Shown: in pieces, positions 16,814 to 26,242 of the stretch
Numbering within the stretch: the first letter of the stretch is position 1
Layout: the number at the start of each line of letters is the position of its first letter
Source of the DNA: JACCXG01 sp963785755
GTDB taxonomy: Bacteria > Acidobacteriota > Vicinamibacteria > Vicinamibacterales > 2-12-FULL-66-21
Assembly: GCA_963785755.1 (NCBI GenBank)
Contig: CAWAXG010000057.1
Span: 1 to 64,000, forward strand
Length of the DNA: 64,000 nt
Direction of reading: 5' to 3'
Notes under the pieces: generated by a model
What the model was told of the DNA's origin: nothing
Database searches by the model: none
What the model saw: only the letters and a program-made list of their open reading frames with translations
Translations under genes and position numbers: made by a program

Positions 16814-19800
16814 AACCTGAACTTCAATCCGAGCTGGATGACGCGCGGGCCGCCGCGCGTCCGCGTGATCTGGCCGAAATTCGCGGCGGCGATGTCCCGG
16901 CCGGGATTGCGGAAGGTCGGCGTGTTGGTCACGTTGTACGCCTCGATCCGGAACTCCAGCGATCGATTTTCCATCAGCCGGGTCACCTTCGAGATGCTGA
17001 GATCGAGGCGCCGCTGATCCGGGCCGATGACGGTATTCCGGCCCAGGTCGCCGAAGCTCGTGCCTGAACTGACGAATGCGTCGGGATTCAGGTAGTTGTT
17101 GATACGCGACGAGGTCGATCCGCTCGTCGTCTGATCTTCGTGCGTCGCGCCAGGTGCGAGATCCGGACGCGGATCGGTCGTGCCCACGAGGACCGCGCTG
17201 AAATCCCCGTCTATGACCGTGAACGGGCGGCCCGACTGGAACGTGCCGATCCCCGCGATCTGCCAGCCCTCGACGAACAGGTTGCCCCGGAAGGGCAAAT
17301 CCCACGCCCAGCTCAGGATCAGCCGGTGTTTGCGGTGGAAGTCGGACAGGGCCTTGTTGTTCTCCGGCCGTGTCTGGTCGTGGGGCACCTGGAACAGGCC
17401 TTCGTCGGAGAAGTAGTCGATCGACCGCGAGAAGGTGTAGTTCACGTTGAGCAGGTAGTCATCCGCGAACCGCTTCTGCAGGCTGGTCTGGAGCCCGTGG
17501 TACCACGACTTGCCGTTCGAGACCAGCATGTTCGCGCCTTCGTCTTCGTCGAGCCCGAGCAGCGAACCCCGGAGCTCCGGAGAAATGATGCACTCACCGG
17601 GGTCGTCGAGGAGATCGCAGCTCGCGGGCGGCGTCTTCAGGTTGACGAAGTCGTCCTCGTCGGGGTCGTAGTAGTTGCCGGTGAACCCGCCTCCCGGCAC
17701 ACCCGCGCGCGGCAGGAACCCGCCGATCGCGTCGATGTCGAACGCCTGGTTCTGATTGATGAATTGCAGCAGGTTGTCTCCCTTGCTGCCGATGTAGCCC
17801 ACCTCGAGGAGCCAGTTGTTCCTGAACTCCCACTGCGTGTTGATGCTCCACTGCTGCATGAAGGGCGTCTCGAGGTCGGGAGAAACCATCTGCGTCTCGA
17901 GCGCCTCGAACTCGTTGTCGGGATCGTTCGATCCGATGAGGATGGGCTCGGCGTCGTCGAAGGCGATGCTGAACGCTGGAATCGGGAGCGCGGGGATATC
18001 CCTCGGGACCACGTTCCAGTCGCCGAGGTTGTTGAGCTGCAGCTCGCGGAAGAACGGCGGCGCCTGACGAAGCGAGTTGGCGAAGCCGCCGGTGGTCCGC
18101 TCGTAGAACATGCCGTAGCCGCCGCGCAAGACGAAGTTCTTCCGATCGGTGGGTGTCCACGCGAACCCGACGCGGGGCATGACGTTGTTGTAATCCCCCG
18201 GGATGATGTTCTCGCTGTCCGAGATTGTCAGCGGGAGCCCGGCGGCGCCCGGAACCGAGTCGGGGTTGAAGTTCGACGCGAAGACGAACCCGTCCTGCAC
18301 GTTGCCGGTGGCGAGCGCGGCCGGGTAGTCGAACACGGCCAGCAGGCCGTTTTTCTCCGATGGGAATCCGAAGTACTCCCACCGGACGCCGAGGTTCAGC
18401 GTCATGTTCGAGGAGAGCTTCCAGTCCTCGGCGATGAACGCGTTCACGTCGGTCATCCGGTACGCGCGCGCGGTCTCGCCGTAAGTGATGGCCGTGTCGT
18501 CGATCTGACGCGCCCGGTTCCCGTCGGACGGGTTGCGGTAGCCGACGGTCAGGAAATCGAACCAGCTCCGGAAGTTGTGCCGGCGGTTCTGACCCTCGCG
18601 GAGGTCGCCGTCGAGATGGTGGCGCCGCATTTCGGCGCCGGTACGAATCGAGTGTCTGCCCTTCGTCAGCGTCAGCGTGTTCCCGATGGTGTAGGTGGTC
18701 TGCTGATCGTAGATGCGCGTCCCGTCGGCAGGCGTGCCCACACGGAGCTGGCCTCCCACGTCGCGGTCCCCGCGGATGTTGATTTGCGTGAGATCCGGCA
18801 CCTGCGCGTCGAGCGGATTCTGGATGCCGAACTCGGCGTTCGTGAAGTACCGGATTGGATTGCTGTCGTTCGTGTTGCGGAAGAATCCCGCGCGGAACTC
18901 GTTCAGCACCGAGGGGCTGAAGATGTGGAGGTTGGTGAGCGAGAACGTCCGCTGATACGTCGTGTCCTCGCGCTCGAACCGTGTCAGCGCGTTGCCGTTG
19001 GCGAGCGGATCGCGGCTCGGCTGGTTCGAGAAGAAGTATTTCCCGCTGAACCGGTTTGCCGTCGTCAGCTGATGATCCACATTCGTCGTGAACTGATCCT
19101 GTTCGAAGGTCGCCGGGATGACCGAGGTCACCTGGCAGCTTTCGAACAGCTGGGTGCCATTCCTGCGGCAGTTGATCCCGCCGCTGCCCGAGGGGATGAG
19201 GTACGTGCCGTCGGCAAACTTGGCCTTCAGCAGCTCCCGCGAGATGGGGTTGATGACGTTGAAGTTGACCGGCCCATGCCGAGGGGCCCAGATGGCGGCG
19301 GCGAAGGCGTTGATTCCCGCGTCGGAGCGATCGTCGGTGAGCGCCTGCGGCAGGAGCACGGTGTTGCTCGCCTCGTCTACGAACGAGGTCTCCGCCTGCG
19401 TCCGTTGGTACGAGCCGAAGAAGAACGTCCTGTCTCTGATGATCGGGCCGCCAATCGTGCCGCCCCCCTCATGGCGATCGAGGATCGGCTTCTCGATCCC
19501 GGCGCGATTGAAGAAGAAATCGTTGGCCATCAGCGCGTCGTTCTGGTTGAAGTAGTAGGCGCTGCCGCGGAAGCTGTTGGTGCCGCTCTTGCCGACGAGC
19601 GTGAAGTTGCCGCCGCCGTTCCGCCCCGTGCCTGCGTCGTAGAGGCTGGTCTGCAGCTTGACCTCCTGGAGCGTCTCGGGCGCCGGCGCCACGTTGCGGG
19701 AGAGCGAGCCGCCGCCGTTCTCGATCGTGCCGCTCGACCCGTTGATACGGCTGTTGCAGCACAGGAGATTGGTGACGTCGATGCCATTGAACACGAAGCT

Positions 19801-20394
19801 GTTGTTCGTCGTGCGCGCGCCGTTCACGCTCGGGGAGATCGACGCGTTGTCGTTCGACAGCAGCTCGCTGATGTCGGCCGAGACGCCCGGTTCGATGACC
19901 AGCAGCTGCGTGAAGTTCCTGGCAGACGTCGGCAGCGAATCGAGCTCTTTCTGATCGAGCGTGCGCTGGACGGTCATCGAACCGGACGACACCATTTCCG
20001 CGTTCGCGATGACCTCGACGGCCTCGGTCACCGTGCCGACCTCGAGCACGACGTTGACCGTCGCCATCTCCGCGGTCGACACGCTGATGCCTTCCCGCCG
20101 CAGCGACTTGAACCCGCTCAGCTCGAAGGTCACGCGATACGCGCCCGGGGAGAGGAAGCGGGCTTCCCAGTCGCCGGTAGTGTTCGTCATGACCGTTCGT
20201 ACGCGCCCGGTCTCGACGTGCGTGAGCGTGACCGCCGTGCCCGGAACGGCGGCCCCGCTCGAATCGGTGACCTGGCCCATCAGTCCCGTGCTCGCCCCCG
20301 ACTGGGCGCGGACTGGACCAACCAGGAAAACAAGGAGTAGCGCAGTGGCACCCACCGCCCTCATCGCGAGCCGAACTCCAGCGCTGGCTCTCAT
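16810..20394 (-). CDS. TonB-dependent receptor with carboxypeptidase-regulatory-like N-terminus (Oar-like)
   Basis: The 1194-residue outer-membrane protein has a signal peptide (LLLVFLVGPVRAQ). A CarboxypepD_reg-like beta-sandwich follows (about 35-115: GLMGQVTDSSGAAVPGTAVT ... GAYRVTFELSGFKSLRREGI), then a plug domain (LPTSARNFTQLLVIEPGVSA, SPSVNGARTTNNSFVFNGID) and a large 22-strand-type barrel ending in aromatic VIQLGLKFRF. Such Oar-like receptors are expanded in Acidobacteria and import large or complex ligands using TonB energy. ATG 20394 follows a GAGAGGGG site. A strong promoter lies about 50 bp upstream. Its stop overlaps the phytase start, so an inositol-phosphate ligand is the leading inference. 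Fully intact over 3.6 kb, in contrast to the sulfatase operon. Confidence 0.94.
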   Translation of the reverse strand: MRASAGVRLAMRAVGATALLLVFLVGPVRAQSGASTGLMGQVTDSSGAAVPGTAVTLTHVETGRVRTVMTNTTGDWEARFLSPGAYRVTFELSGFKSLRREGISVSTAEMATVNVVLEVGTVTEAVEVIANAEMVSSGSMTVQRTLDQKELDSLPTSARNFTQLLVIEPGVSADISELLSNDNASISPSVNGARTTNNSFVFNGIDVTNLLCCNSRINGSSGTIENGGGSLSRNVAPAPETLQEVKLQTSLYDAGTGRNGGGNFTLVGKSGTNSFRGSAYYFNQNDALMANDFFFNRAGIEKPILDRHEGGGTIGGPIIRDRTFFFGSYQRTQAETSFVDEASNTVLLPQALTDDRSDAGINAFAAAIWAPRHGPVNFNVINPISRELLKAKFADGTYLIPSGSGGINCRRNGTQLFESCQVTSVIPATFEQDQFTTNVDHQLTTANRFSGKYFFSNQPSRDPLANGNALTRFEREDTTYQRTFSLTNLHIFSPSVLNEFRAGFFRNTNDSNPIRYFTNAEFGIQNPLDAQVPDLTQINIRGDRDVGGQLRVGTPADGTRIYDQQTTYTIGNTLTLTKGRHSIRTGAEMRRHHLDGDLREGQNRRHNFRSWFDFLTVGYRNPSDGNRARQIDDTAITYGETARAYRMTDVNAFIAEDWKLSSNMTLNLGVRWEYFGFPSEKNGLLAVFDYPAALATGNVQDGFVFASNFNPDSVPGAAGLPLTISDSENIIPGDYNNVMPRVGFAWTPTDRKNFVLRGGYGMFYERTTGGFANSLRQAPPFFRELQLNNLGDWNVVPRDIPALPIPAFSIAFDDAEPILIGSNDPDNEFEALETQMVSPDLETPFMQQWSINTQWEFRNNWLLEVGYIGSKGDNLLQFINQNQAFDIDAIGGFLPRAGVPGGGFTGNYYDPDEDDFVNLKTPPASCDLLDDPGECIISPELRGSLLGLDEDEGANMLVSNGKSWYHGLQTSLQKRFADDYLLNVNYTFSRSIDYFSDEGLFQVPHDQTRPENNKALSDFHRKHRLILSWAWDLPFRGNLFVEGWQIAGIGTFQSGRPFTVIDGDFSAVLVGTTDPRPDLAPGATHEDQTTSGSTSSRINNYLNPDAFVSSGTSFGDLGRNTVIGPDQRRLDLSISKVTRLMENRSLEFRIEAYNVTNTPTFRNPGRDIAAANFGQITRTRGGPRVIQLGLKFRF

Positions 20395-20447
20395 TGATGC
20401 CCCTCTCTCCAGACCGTCATGGCTTGATCTGGCTCCGAATTGGGCCG

Positions 20448-20475
20448 AGTATAGGCCCCAACTGCGTCAAGTCAA
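20448..20475 (-). promoter_or_regulatory. Sigma-70-type promoter for the TonB receptor-phytase operon
   Basis: On the minus strand TTGACT (20475-20470) and TATACT (20453-20448) are separated by 16 bp. Transcription would begin near 20441 and give a leader of about 47 nt before the receptor ATG. The divergent phosphatase starts only 17 bp from the -35 box, so control regions overlap. Confidence 0.7.
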
Positions 20476-20491
20476 GGACAATGGTGCAACC

Positions 20492-21890
20492 GTGACGACA
20501 ACCAAGCTGCTCTTGCTCGGCGCGCTCACGCTGGCGATGGGTTCAACACCCGCGGGGCAAACGCCGGCGCCCTCGTCCGCGACATCGACATCGATTTCGA
20601 TCCAGGACGACCCGCGTCTCGCGAAGCTGCCGCCAGGCCTGCGCGAGAAGGGTCGTCAGATCCTCGCGGCCGCCGACGAGGACATGCGGGCGGACCTTGC
20701 GGAAGCGCTCGCGGACGAACATGCGATCGACGCCCTCGACTTCCTGCTGACGCTCCTCGACACCGATCCTTCCGCGGACGTTCGCGAGAACATCGTCGAC
20801 GAGCTGGAAAGCGTCGACGATCCGCGCGTGGATCCCGCGCTCGAGCGGCGCGTGCTGGTCGACTCCCGATCTCGACCTCGCGCTGGCCTCGCTCGAGCTG
20901 CTGCGGGCGCGCGCTGAAGCGCCGCTGATGCGGCTGCTGGAGCGGCGCCTGACGGCCGAACGGAAGAGCGGGAGCGCTGACGCGGTCGCCCGACTGGCGG
21001 CGGAGCAGGAGCGCTGGGCCACGATCGTGCGCGGAGGCCTGCTCCCGACGTTCTTTCAGAAGCCGCCGGCACTCTTCTCCCTCAAACCGCAGGGATCACC
21101 GCTCCGCGTGCTCGCGTTCGGCGATTTCGGCGACGGCAGCGATCCGCAGAAGCGCGTCGCCGCCGCCATGCTCCGCTACCATCAGCGGCAGCCGTTCGAC
21201 TTCGCGATTACCCTCGGCGACAACTTCTACCCGCGGGGGATGGAGAGCCCGAGCGATCCGCGGTGGGAGTCGTGGTGGAGCGCCCTGTACGATCCGCTGA
21301 AGATTCAGTTCTACGCGTCGCTCGGGAACCACGACTGGAACCAGCCGAACAGCCCCGCCGCCGAGATCCTGTTCTCCGAGCGCAGCCCGAGCTGGCGGAT
21401 GCCGGCCGCGTACTACACGTTCGAGGCCGGTCCCGTGCAGTTCTTCGCGCTCGACACCGACATCATCTCCGAGGCTCAGCTCCTCTGGCTGACCGAGGCG
21501 CTCGACAAGAGCCAGGCGACATGGAAGGTCGTCTACGGGCACCACCCGATTTACTCCGCGGGCGACCACGAGGACAACGAGGAGTTGATCGCGCAGCTGC
21601 TGCCCGTCCTCAAGGATCGCGCCGACATCTACCTCGCCGGGCACGATCACGACATGCAGCACCTCAAGCCCGAAGGGCGCCTGCACTTCTTCGTCGCCGG
21701 TACCGGCGGCAAGCTTCGGCCGATCACGCCCGGACCCCGCTCGCTCTTCGCCAGAAGCGCCCGCGGCTTTGCCGTTCTCGATGCAGACGCGGCGACGCTG
21801 ACGGTGAAGTTCGTCGAGGAAGATCTCACGTCCGCCTACACCTACACCCTGACGCGCTCGCAGCCCGCCGGCCCAGCTCGAGAGTTCTAA
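20492..21890 (+). pseudogene. Secreted calcineurin-like metallophosphatase (acid-phosphatase type), one frameshift
   Basis: The C-terminal half is a full metallophosphoesterase domain: VLAFGDFGDG, ITLGDNFYPRG, ASLGNHDWNQ, VVYGHHPIYSAG and LAGHDHDMQHL supply the dinuclear metal ligands. The spacing resembles tartrate-resistant acid phosphatases. The N-terminal part has a signal peptide (TKLLLLGALTLAMGSTPAGQ) and HEAT-like helices (DALDFLLTLLDTDPSADVRE). The two halves are separated by a one-base insertion near 20866; removing a T restores DPDLDLALASLELLRAR. The GTG start at 20492 is the only sensible one. Divergent from the phytase operon by 98 bp, it probably takes phosphate from phytase products or other monoesters. 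Catalytic residues are intact. Confidence 0.87.
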
Positions 21891-22080
21891 GCGCCTGGGG
21901 CTTCGAATCAGCGCCGCGCTTCTTTCTGGCTTATCCCCCGCGGAGTCTCCGAGGTACGGCTGGCGCGCCCGGCAGCCCGACCCTTGTCCTTCGCCGCCAT
22001 CAGGTAGAACCGGCCTGCCCGAGACTCGAGGGCTTCGTGTGCGTGCGGCAGTGCATGTGTGAGCCGGGTGACGCGCCGGT

Positions 22081-22116
22081 TTGACAGCGTCCCCGCCGTC
22101 AAGCATCCTAGGGATG
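22081..22116 (+). promoter_or_regulatory. Possible promoter/operator of the metal efflux operon
   Basis: TTGACA at 22081-22086 is a good -35 box. About 18 bp downstream a short dyad, CATCC-TAG-GGATG (22104-22116), sits where the -10 box should be and just before the first start codon. No strong -10 match was found. A dyad in this position would suit a metal-responsive regulator, but none is encoded nearby. Confidence 0.35.
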
Positions 22117-22118
22117 TG

Positions 22119-22523
22119 ATGAGGCTCGTCCAGCGTCTCGCGGCTCTCGCGCTCACGTTCGGCCTGATGGCCGGGAACGCCGCGATCTGCGCAGGGTGGA
22201 TGCCAACCCCTGAAGCGCGCATGGCGTGCTGTGCTGATGGCGCCGAATGCCCGATGCACAAGGGCGATTCGCACAGCTCCGGGTCTCAGCGCGTTCTCAC
22301 GCAGGCCCAGGCCGACAGTTGCTGCGCGTCATCAGAGGGCAGGAATTCCAACGAGTCCAACCCTACATTTGTTGCCGCCATCACTGCGGCGGTTCTCGGC
22401 GCCGGGACTGTTCTTCCCGCCAATGTCCCTGCTCTCGTTCTGAGTGACGGATGGCGCACGTCTGCGCCGATACCCGTCGCGCCAGTGCCGAAGCACGTTC
22501 TCCTCTCCGTCTTCCTCGTCTAG
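22119..22523 (+). CDS. Small Cys/His/Met-rich exported protein heading the Cus operon
   Basis: The 134-residue protein has a signal peptide (RLVQRLAALALTFGLMAGNA). A cysteine cluster follows (MACCADGAECPMHKGD, then ADSCCAS) and a hydrophobic C-terminal half (FVAAITAAVLGAGTVLPANV). The CC...CxMH...CC pattern is a likely periplasmic binding site for soft metals such as copper or silver. I do not know a characterised homologue. It precedes the CusA-like pump on the same strand and reads into the same region, so it probably delivers or buffers metal for export. The ATG at 22119 is the only start directly before the signal peptide. Confidence 0.65.
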   Translation: MRLVQRLAALALTFGLMAGNAAICAGWMPTPEARMACCADGAECPMHKGDSHSSGSQRVLTQAQADSCCASSEGRNSNESNPTFVAAITAAVLGAGTVLPANVPALVLSDGWRTSAPIPVAPVPKHVLLSVFLV

Positions 22524-22654
22524 CCATCTCATCCGCCGTCGTCGTGTGCCTGCTCGGACTCACGTCCGGGCAGCGTAGGCCTTCGCCGCGTGAGCTCCAT
22601 GCGGCTACGGCGAGACAGGTTTGTGATCGACGTGTGGGCTTCGGCGAGGCAAGC

Positions 22655-25600
22655 ATGATCAATCGACTCATCGACGTTGCACTGAGAAACCGTTTCATTG
22701 TCGTCGTCCTGTACCTCGGCCTCGCAGGCTGGGGATGGTGGGCGCTGACGTCCACGCCGATCGACGCGATTCCTGATCTGTCCGACAACCAGGTGATCGT
22801 CTTTACGGACTGGCCTGGGCATAGCCCGCAGGAGGTCGAGGACCAGGTCACGTACCCGCTCACCACGAACCTCCAGGGGCTCGCCGGTGTACGCGTGGTC
22901 CGGTCGCAGTCCGCGTTCGGCTTCTCGATGATCTACGTGGTCTTCGAGGACAACGTGGAGCTGTACTTCGCTCGGGCTCGCGTCCTCGAACGCATGAGCC
23001 TCGTCACGAAGAGCCTGCCCGCGGGCGTCACGCCGACGCTCGGACCAGATGCGACCGGCGTCGGCCACGTGTTCTGGTACACGGTCGAGAGCCCGACCCA
23101 TTCACTCCGTGAGCTCCGCACTCTGCAGGACTGGTTCATCCGATATCAGCTCAATGCCGTGCCGGGTGTCGCGGAGGTGGCGTCGGTCGGCGGCCACGTC
23201 CAGCAGTACCAGGTCGATGTCGATCCGAATCGCCTCAGGACCTACAACCTGCCTCTCAGCGCCGTGGTGTCGGCGGTACGCGCCAGCAATCTCAACGTCG
23301 GCGGCAACGTGCTCGAGTCGAACGGTGCCTGGCTGATCGTGCGAGGCGTGGGCCTGATCCAGTCCGTCGATGACGTCAAGCGGATCGTCGTCGGCGGCGC
23401 GAACGGAGTCCCGATCTACGTCGAGCAGGTGGCGCACGTCCAGATCGGCAACGCGTTCCGGGTCGCCTCGCTCGTGAAGGGAACACAGGAAGCTGTGGGC
23501 GGTGTCGTCGTCGCACGAACCGGCGTCAACACGAAGGACGTCATCGACGCGGTGAAAGCGCGCCTCGCCCAGATTGCGCCGGGCCTCCCGCCGGGCGTCA
23601 CGATCGTGCCGTTCTACGACCGCTCGGACTTGATCGAACAGGTGGTTGGGACGTTGCGCACCGCGCTCGTCGAGGAGATCGCGCTCGTCACGCTGGCGCA
23701 CGTGATTTTCCTGATGCACTTCCGGTCGATTCTGATCGTCACCCTTCCGTTGCCGCTCGCCGTCCTGATGTCGTTCCTGGGCATGTACTATGCCGGGATC
23801 TCCTCCAACATCATGAGCCTCGCCGGCATCGCCATCGCGATCGGCGTGCTCGTGGATGCGGGCATCGTCGTGACGGAGAACGCGTTCAGATTCGTCGAGC
23901 AGCGCGGAGTCGACGCCGGCGACCGCCGCCGGGTCTGGGAGACCGTTCGGGACTCCACGCGATTGGTCGGGCGGCCCGTGTTCTTCTCGATGGCGATCAT
24001 CCTGCTCGCCTTCATTCCGGTGTTCGCGCTGACCGGCCAGGAAGGCAAGCTGTTTCATCCGCTGGCTTTCACCAAGACGTTTGCCGTGCTCGCGGCGACG
24101 GTCATCGCCGTCACGCTCGTCCCGGTGCTCTGCACGTTGCTGCTCGGGGGGAAGTTCCATCCGGAAGAGGCCAACCCCGTCATGCGTGTGCTCCGCGCAG
24201 TCTACCGGCCTGTGCTGCGGAGCGCGCTCGCGCATCGGGCCGTCACGATCGCGGCCGCTGCCGCTCTCTTCGTCGGAGCGCTGGTCCTGGCGCGTGGGAT
24301 CGGGAGCGAGTTCATGCCGTCCCTCAACGAGGGCGACCTGATGTTCATGCCCATCGCGGACCCCAGCATTTCACTCGAGGAGAACACCAGGATTGCAGCG
24401 CGTCAGAACGCCGCCTTGATGAAGTTCCCGGAAGTCGCCTACGTCGTTGCCAAGGTCGCGCGAGCCGACACGTCAACCGATCCGGCACCGCTGAACATGA
24501 CCGAAACCATCGTCCATCTGAAGCCGAAGAACGAATGGCGGTCGGGAATGACGCTCGATGGGCTGCGCGCAGAGATGGGGCGAGCCGTGCAACTTCCGGG
24601 AGTCTCCAACATCTGGACGATGCCCATCATCAACCGCATCGACATGCTGACGACGGGGATCCGCTCGGAAGTCGGCGTGAAGATCTTCGGTACCGACCTG
24701 GCCGTGCTCGAGGAACTGGCGCGGAAGGTCGGGGACACGGTGCGCCGAGTACCGGGCGCCAGCAACGTCTACCCCGAACAGGTCACCAGTGGTCAGTACC
24801 TCAACATCGAGGTGGACCGCGGCGCCGCCGCGCGCTACGGGATCGGCGTCGGGGACATCCAGCAGGTGATTGAGACGGCCGTCGGGGAGACCACCCTGAC
24901 GACCACCGTCGAGGGCCGCCAGCGTTTTCCCGTAAGGGTTCGGTATGCCCTCGAGTACCGCGCGGATCCTCAGGCGCTCGGCCACGTCCTCGTCGCCTCG
25001 TCCAATGGCGTGCAGATCCCGCTCAGCCAGGTCGCCCGGATCGAGCACGCCCGTGGTCCCGCGATGATCTCCTCGGAGAACGGCCTGCTGCTCGCGACCG
25101 TGCTCCTGAACGTGCAGGGCCGTGACGTCGGGGGCTTCGTCGAGGAAGCCCGCGCGACGGTCGCACGGGATGTCGCGTTGCCAGCGGGGTACTACATCGG
25201 CTGGAGCGGACGGTGGGAGAACCAGGAACGGGCGCGAGCCAGGCTGCAGATCGTCCTGCCGATCGTGTTGCTCGTGATCTTCGTGGTCCTGTACTTCACG
25301 TATCACTCGGCGCTCGAAGCCGCCCACGTGCTCCTGGCCGTGCCTTTCGCCTTGACGGGCGGCATCTACCTTCTGTGGATGCTGGGCTACAACTTCTCGG
25401 TCGCGGTGTGGGTCGGCTTCATCGCGCTGTTCGGCACCGCCGTGCAGACCGGTGTCGTCATGGTGATCTATCTCGAGGAAGCGGTCGAGCGGAAGCAGCA
25501 CGAGCTCGGCGGCGCACTGACGCGTGACGGACTCAGGGATGCGGTGATGGAGGGCGCATTACTCCGTCTACGGCCGAAGGTGATGACGGTCTCCACCGTC

Positions 25601-26242
25601 ATCGCAGGACTCCTCCCGATCATGTGGAGCACGCGCGCCGGCGCCGAGGTGATGAAGCCGCTCGCGACGCCGGTGCTCGGCGGCATGGTGTCGTCGCTGC
25701 TCCACGTGCTGATCGTCACGCCGGTGATCTTCTTCTGGATTCGCGAGAGGCGCCTGGGGCTTCAGCGCGAGCCACCGCCGCGAGACGAGCACGTACGCGG
25801 CAGTCCCCGGCGTGTGGCAATGGCTGTGGGAGTCGTTGCCCTCATCGCGTTGCTCTCGTTCGTGGTGTGGCGGACGCGACCAGGCGGCGAGCCCACGGCT
25901 CAGAGTGCCGGGACGGTCGTGCAAACGGTTCGCGCAGGCGACCTCGATATCGCGCTGCTGTCGCCGACCGGCACCCTGCGGCAAGGCCGCAATAGTTTCA
26001 CGTTCGAGTTCAGACGCACGGGCACCACCACGTTGGTCGACGTCGGCAGCGTGCGCGCGAGCGCCAATATGCCGATGCCCGGCATGGTCATGTCTGGCGG
26101 TCTCCAGGTGACGCCGACCGGGGTGCCCGGCCGGTACGCCGCGACCGCGGAGTTCGGCATGGCCGGCGCCTGGCAGATGGCGGTCGAGTGGAACGGACCC
26201 TCCGGCCAAGGGTCGGTGAGTTTTCACGGAGGCGTGCAATGA
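22655..26242 (+). CDS. cusA: CusA-type heavy-metal RND efflux pump with C-terminal FixH/YtkA-like domain
   Basis: This is an inner-membrane proton-driven pump exporting Cu(I)/Ag(I) or related ions from the periplasm. Residues 1-1035 or so are a standard HME-RND protein: LRNRFIVVVLYLGLAGWGWW (TM1), DLSDNQVIVFTDWPGHSPQE, GIAIAIGVLVDAGIVVTENA (TM4 with the proton-relay Asp), ALTGQEGKLFHPLAFTKTFA and a C-terminal TM bundle ending PVIFFWIRERR. After a linker and one extra TM helix (VAMAVGVVALIALLSFVVW) comes a soluble domain of about 110 residues (TFEFRRTGTTTLVDVGSVRA ... MPMPGMVMSGGL ... GRYAATAEFGMAGAWQMAVE) resembling FixH/YtkA proteins. ATG 22655 follows GAGG. The stop overlaps the next gene. 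Confidence 0.93.
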   Translation: MINRLIDVALRNRFIVVVLYLGLAGWGWWALTSTPIDAIPDLSDNQVIVFTDWPGHSPQEVEDQVTYPLTTNLQGLAGVRVVRSQSAFGFSMIYVVFEDNVELYFARARVLERMSLVTKSLPAGVTPTLGPDATGVGHVFWYTVESPTHSLRELRTLQDWFIRYQLNAVPGVAEVASVGGHVQQYQVDVDPNRLRTYNLPLSAVVSAVRASNLNVGGNVLESNGAWLIVRGVGLIQSVDDVKRIVVGGANGVPIYVEQVAHVQIGNAFRVASLVKGTQEAVGGVVVARTGVNTKDVIDAVKARLAQIAPGLPPGVTIVPFYDRSDLIEQVVGTLRTALVEEIALVTLAHVIFLMHFRSILIVTLPLPLAVLMSFLGMYYAGISSNIMSLAGIAIAIGVLVDAGIVVTENAFRFVEQRGVDAGDRRRVWETVRDSTRLVGRPVFFSMAIILLAFIPVFALTGQEGKLFHPLAFTKTFAVLAATVIAVTLVPVLCTLLLGGKFHPEEANPVMRVLRAVYRPVLRSALAHRAVTIAAAAALFVGALVLARGIGSEFMPSLNEGDLMFMPIADPSISLEENTRIAARQNAALMKFPEVAYVVAKVARADTSTDPAPLNMTETIVHLKPKNEWRSGMTLDGLRAEMGRAVQLPGVSNIWTMPIINRIDMLTTGIRSEVGVKIFGTDLAVLEELARKVGDTVRRVPGASNVYPEQVTSGQYLNIEVDRGAAARYGIGVGDIQQVIETAVGETTLTTTVEGRQRFPVRVRYALEYRADPQALGHVLVASSNGVQIPLSQVARIEHARGPAMISSENGLLLATVLLNVQGRDVGGFVEEARATVARDVALPAGYYIGWSGRWENQERARARLQIVLPIVLLVIFVVLYFTYHSALEAAHVLLAVPFALTGGIYLLWMLGYNFSVAVWVGFIALFGTAVQTGVVMVIYLEEAVERKQHELGGALTRDGLRDAVMEGALLRLRPKVMTVSTVIAGLLPIMWSTRAGAEVMKPLATPVLGGMVSSLLHVLIVTPVIFFWIRERRLGLQREPPPRDEHVRGSPRRVAMAVGVVALIALLSFVVWRTRPGGEPTAQSAGTVVQTVRAGDLDIALLSPTGTLRQGRNSFTFEFRRTGTTTLVDVGSVRASANMPMPGMVMSGGLQVTPTGVPGRYAATAEFGMAGAWQMAVEWNGPSGQGSVSFHGGVQ

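Noticed and set aside
17140..20340. A 1066-codon open frame antisense to the TonB receptor
   Set aside because: Its composition (Arg, Val, Glu, Ala) is typical of an antisense shadow in GC-rich DNA; the receptor on the other strand has clear domains over the full length.
20424..20455. A plus-strand promoter (TTGATC ... TATAGG) for the metallophosphatase
   Set aside because: The spacing is 20 bp and the -10 match is poor; the strong promoter in this gap reads in the other direction.
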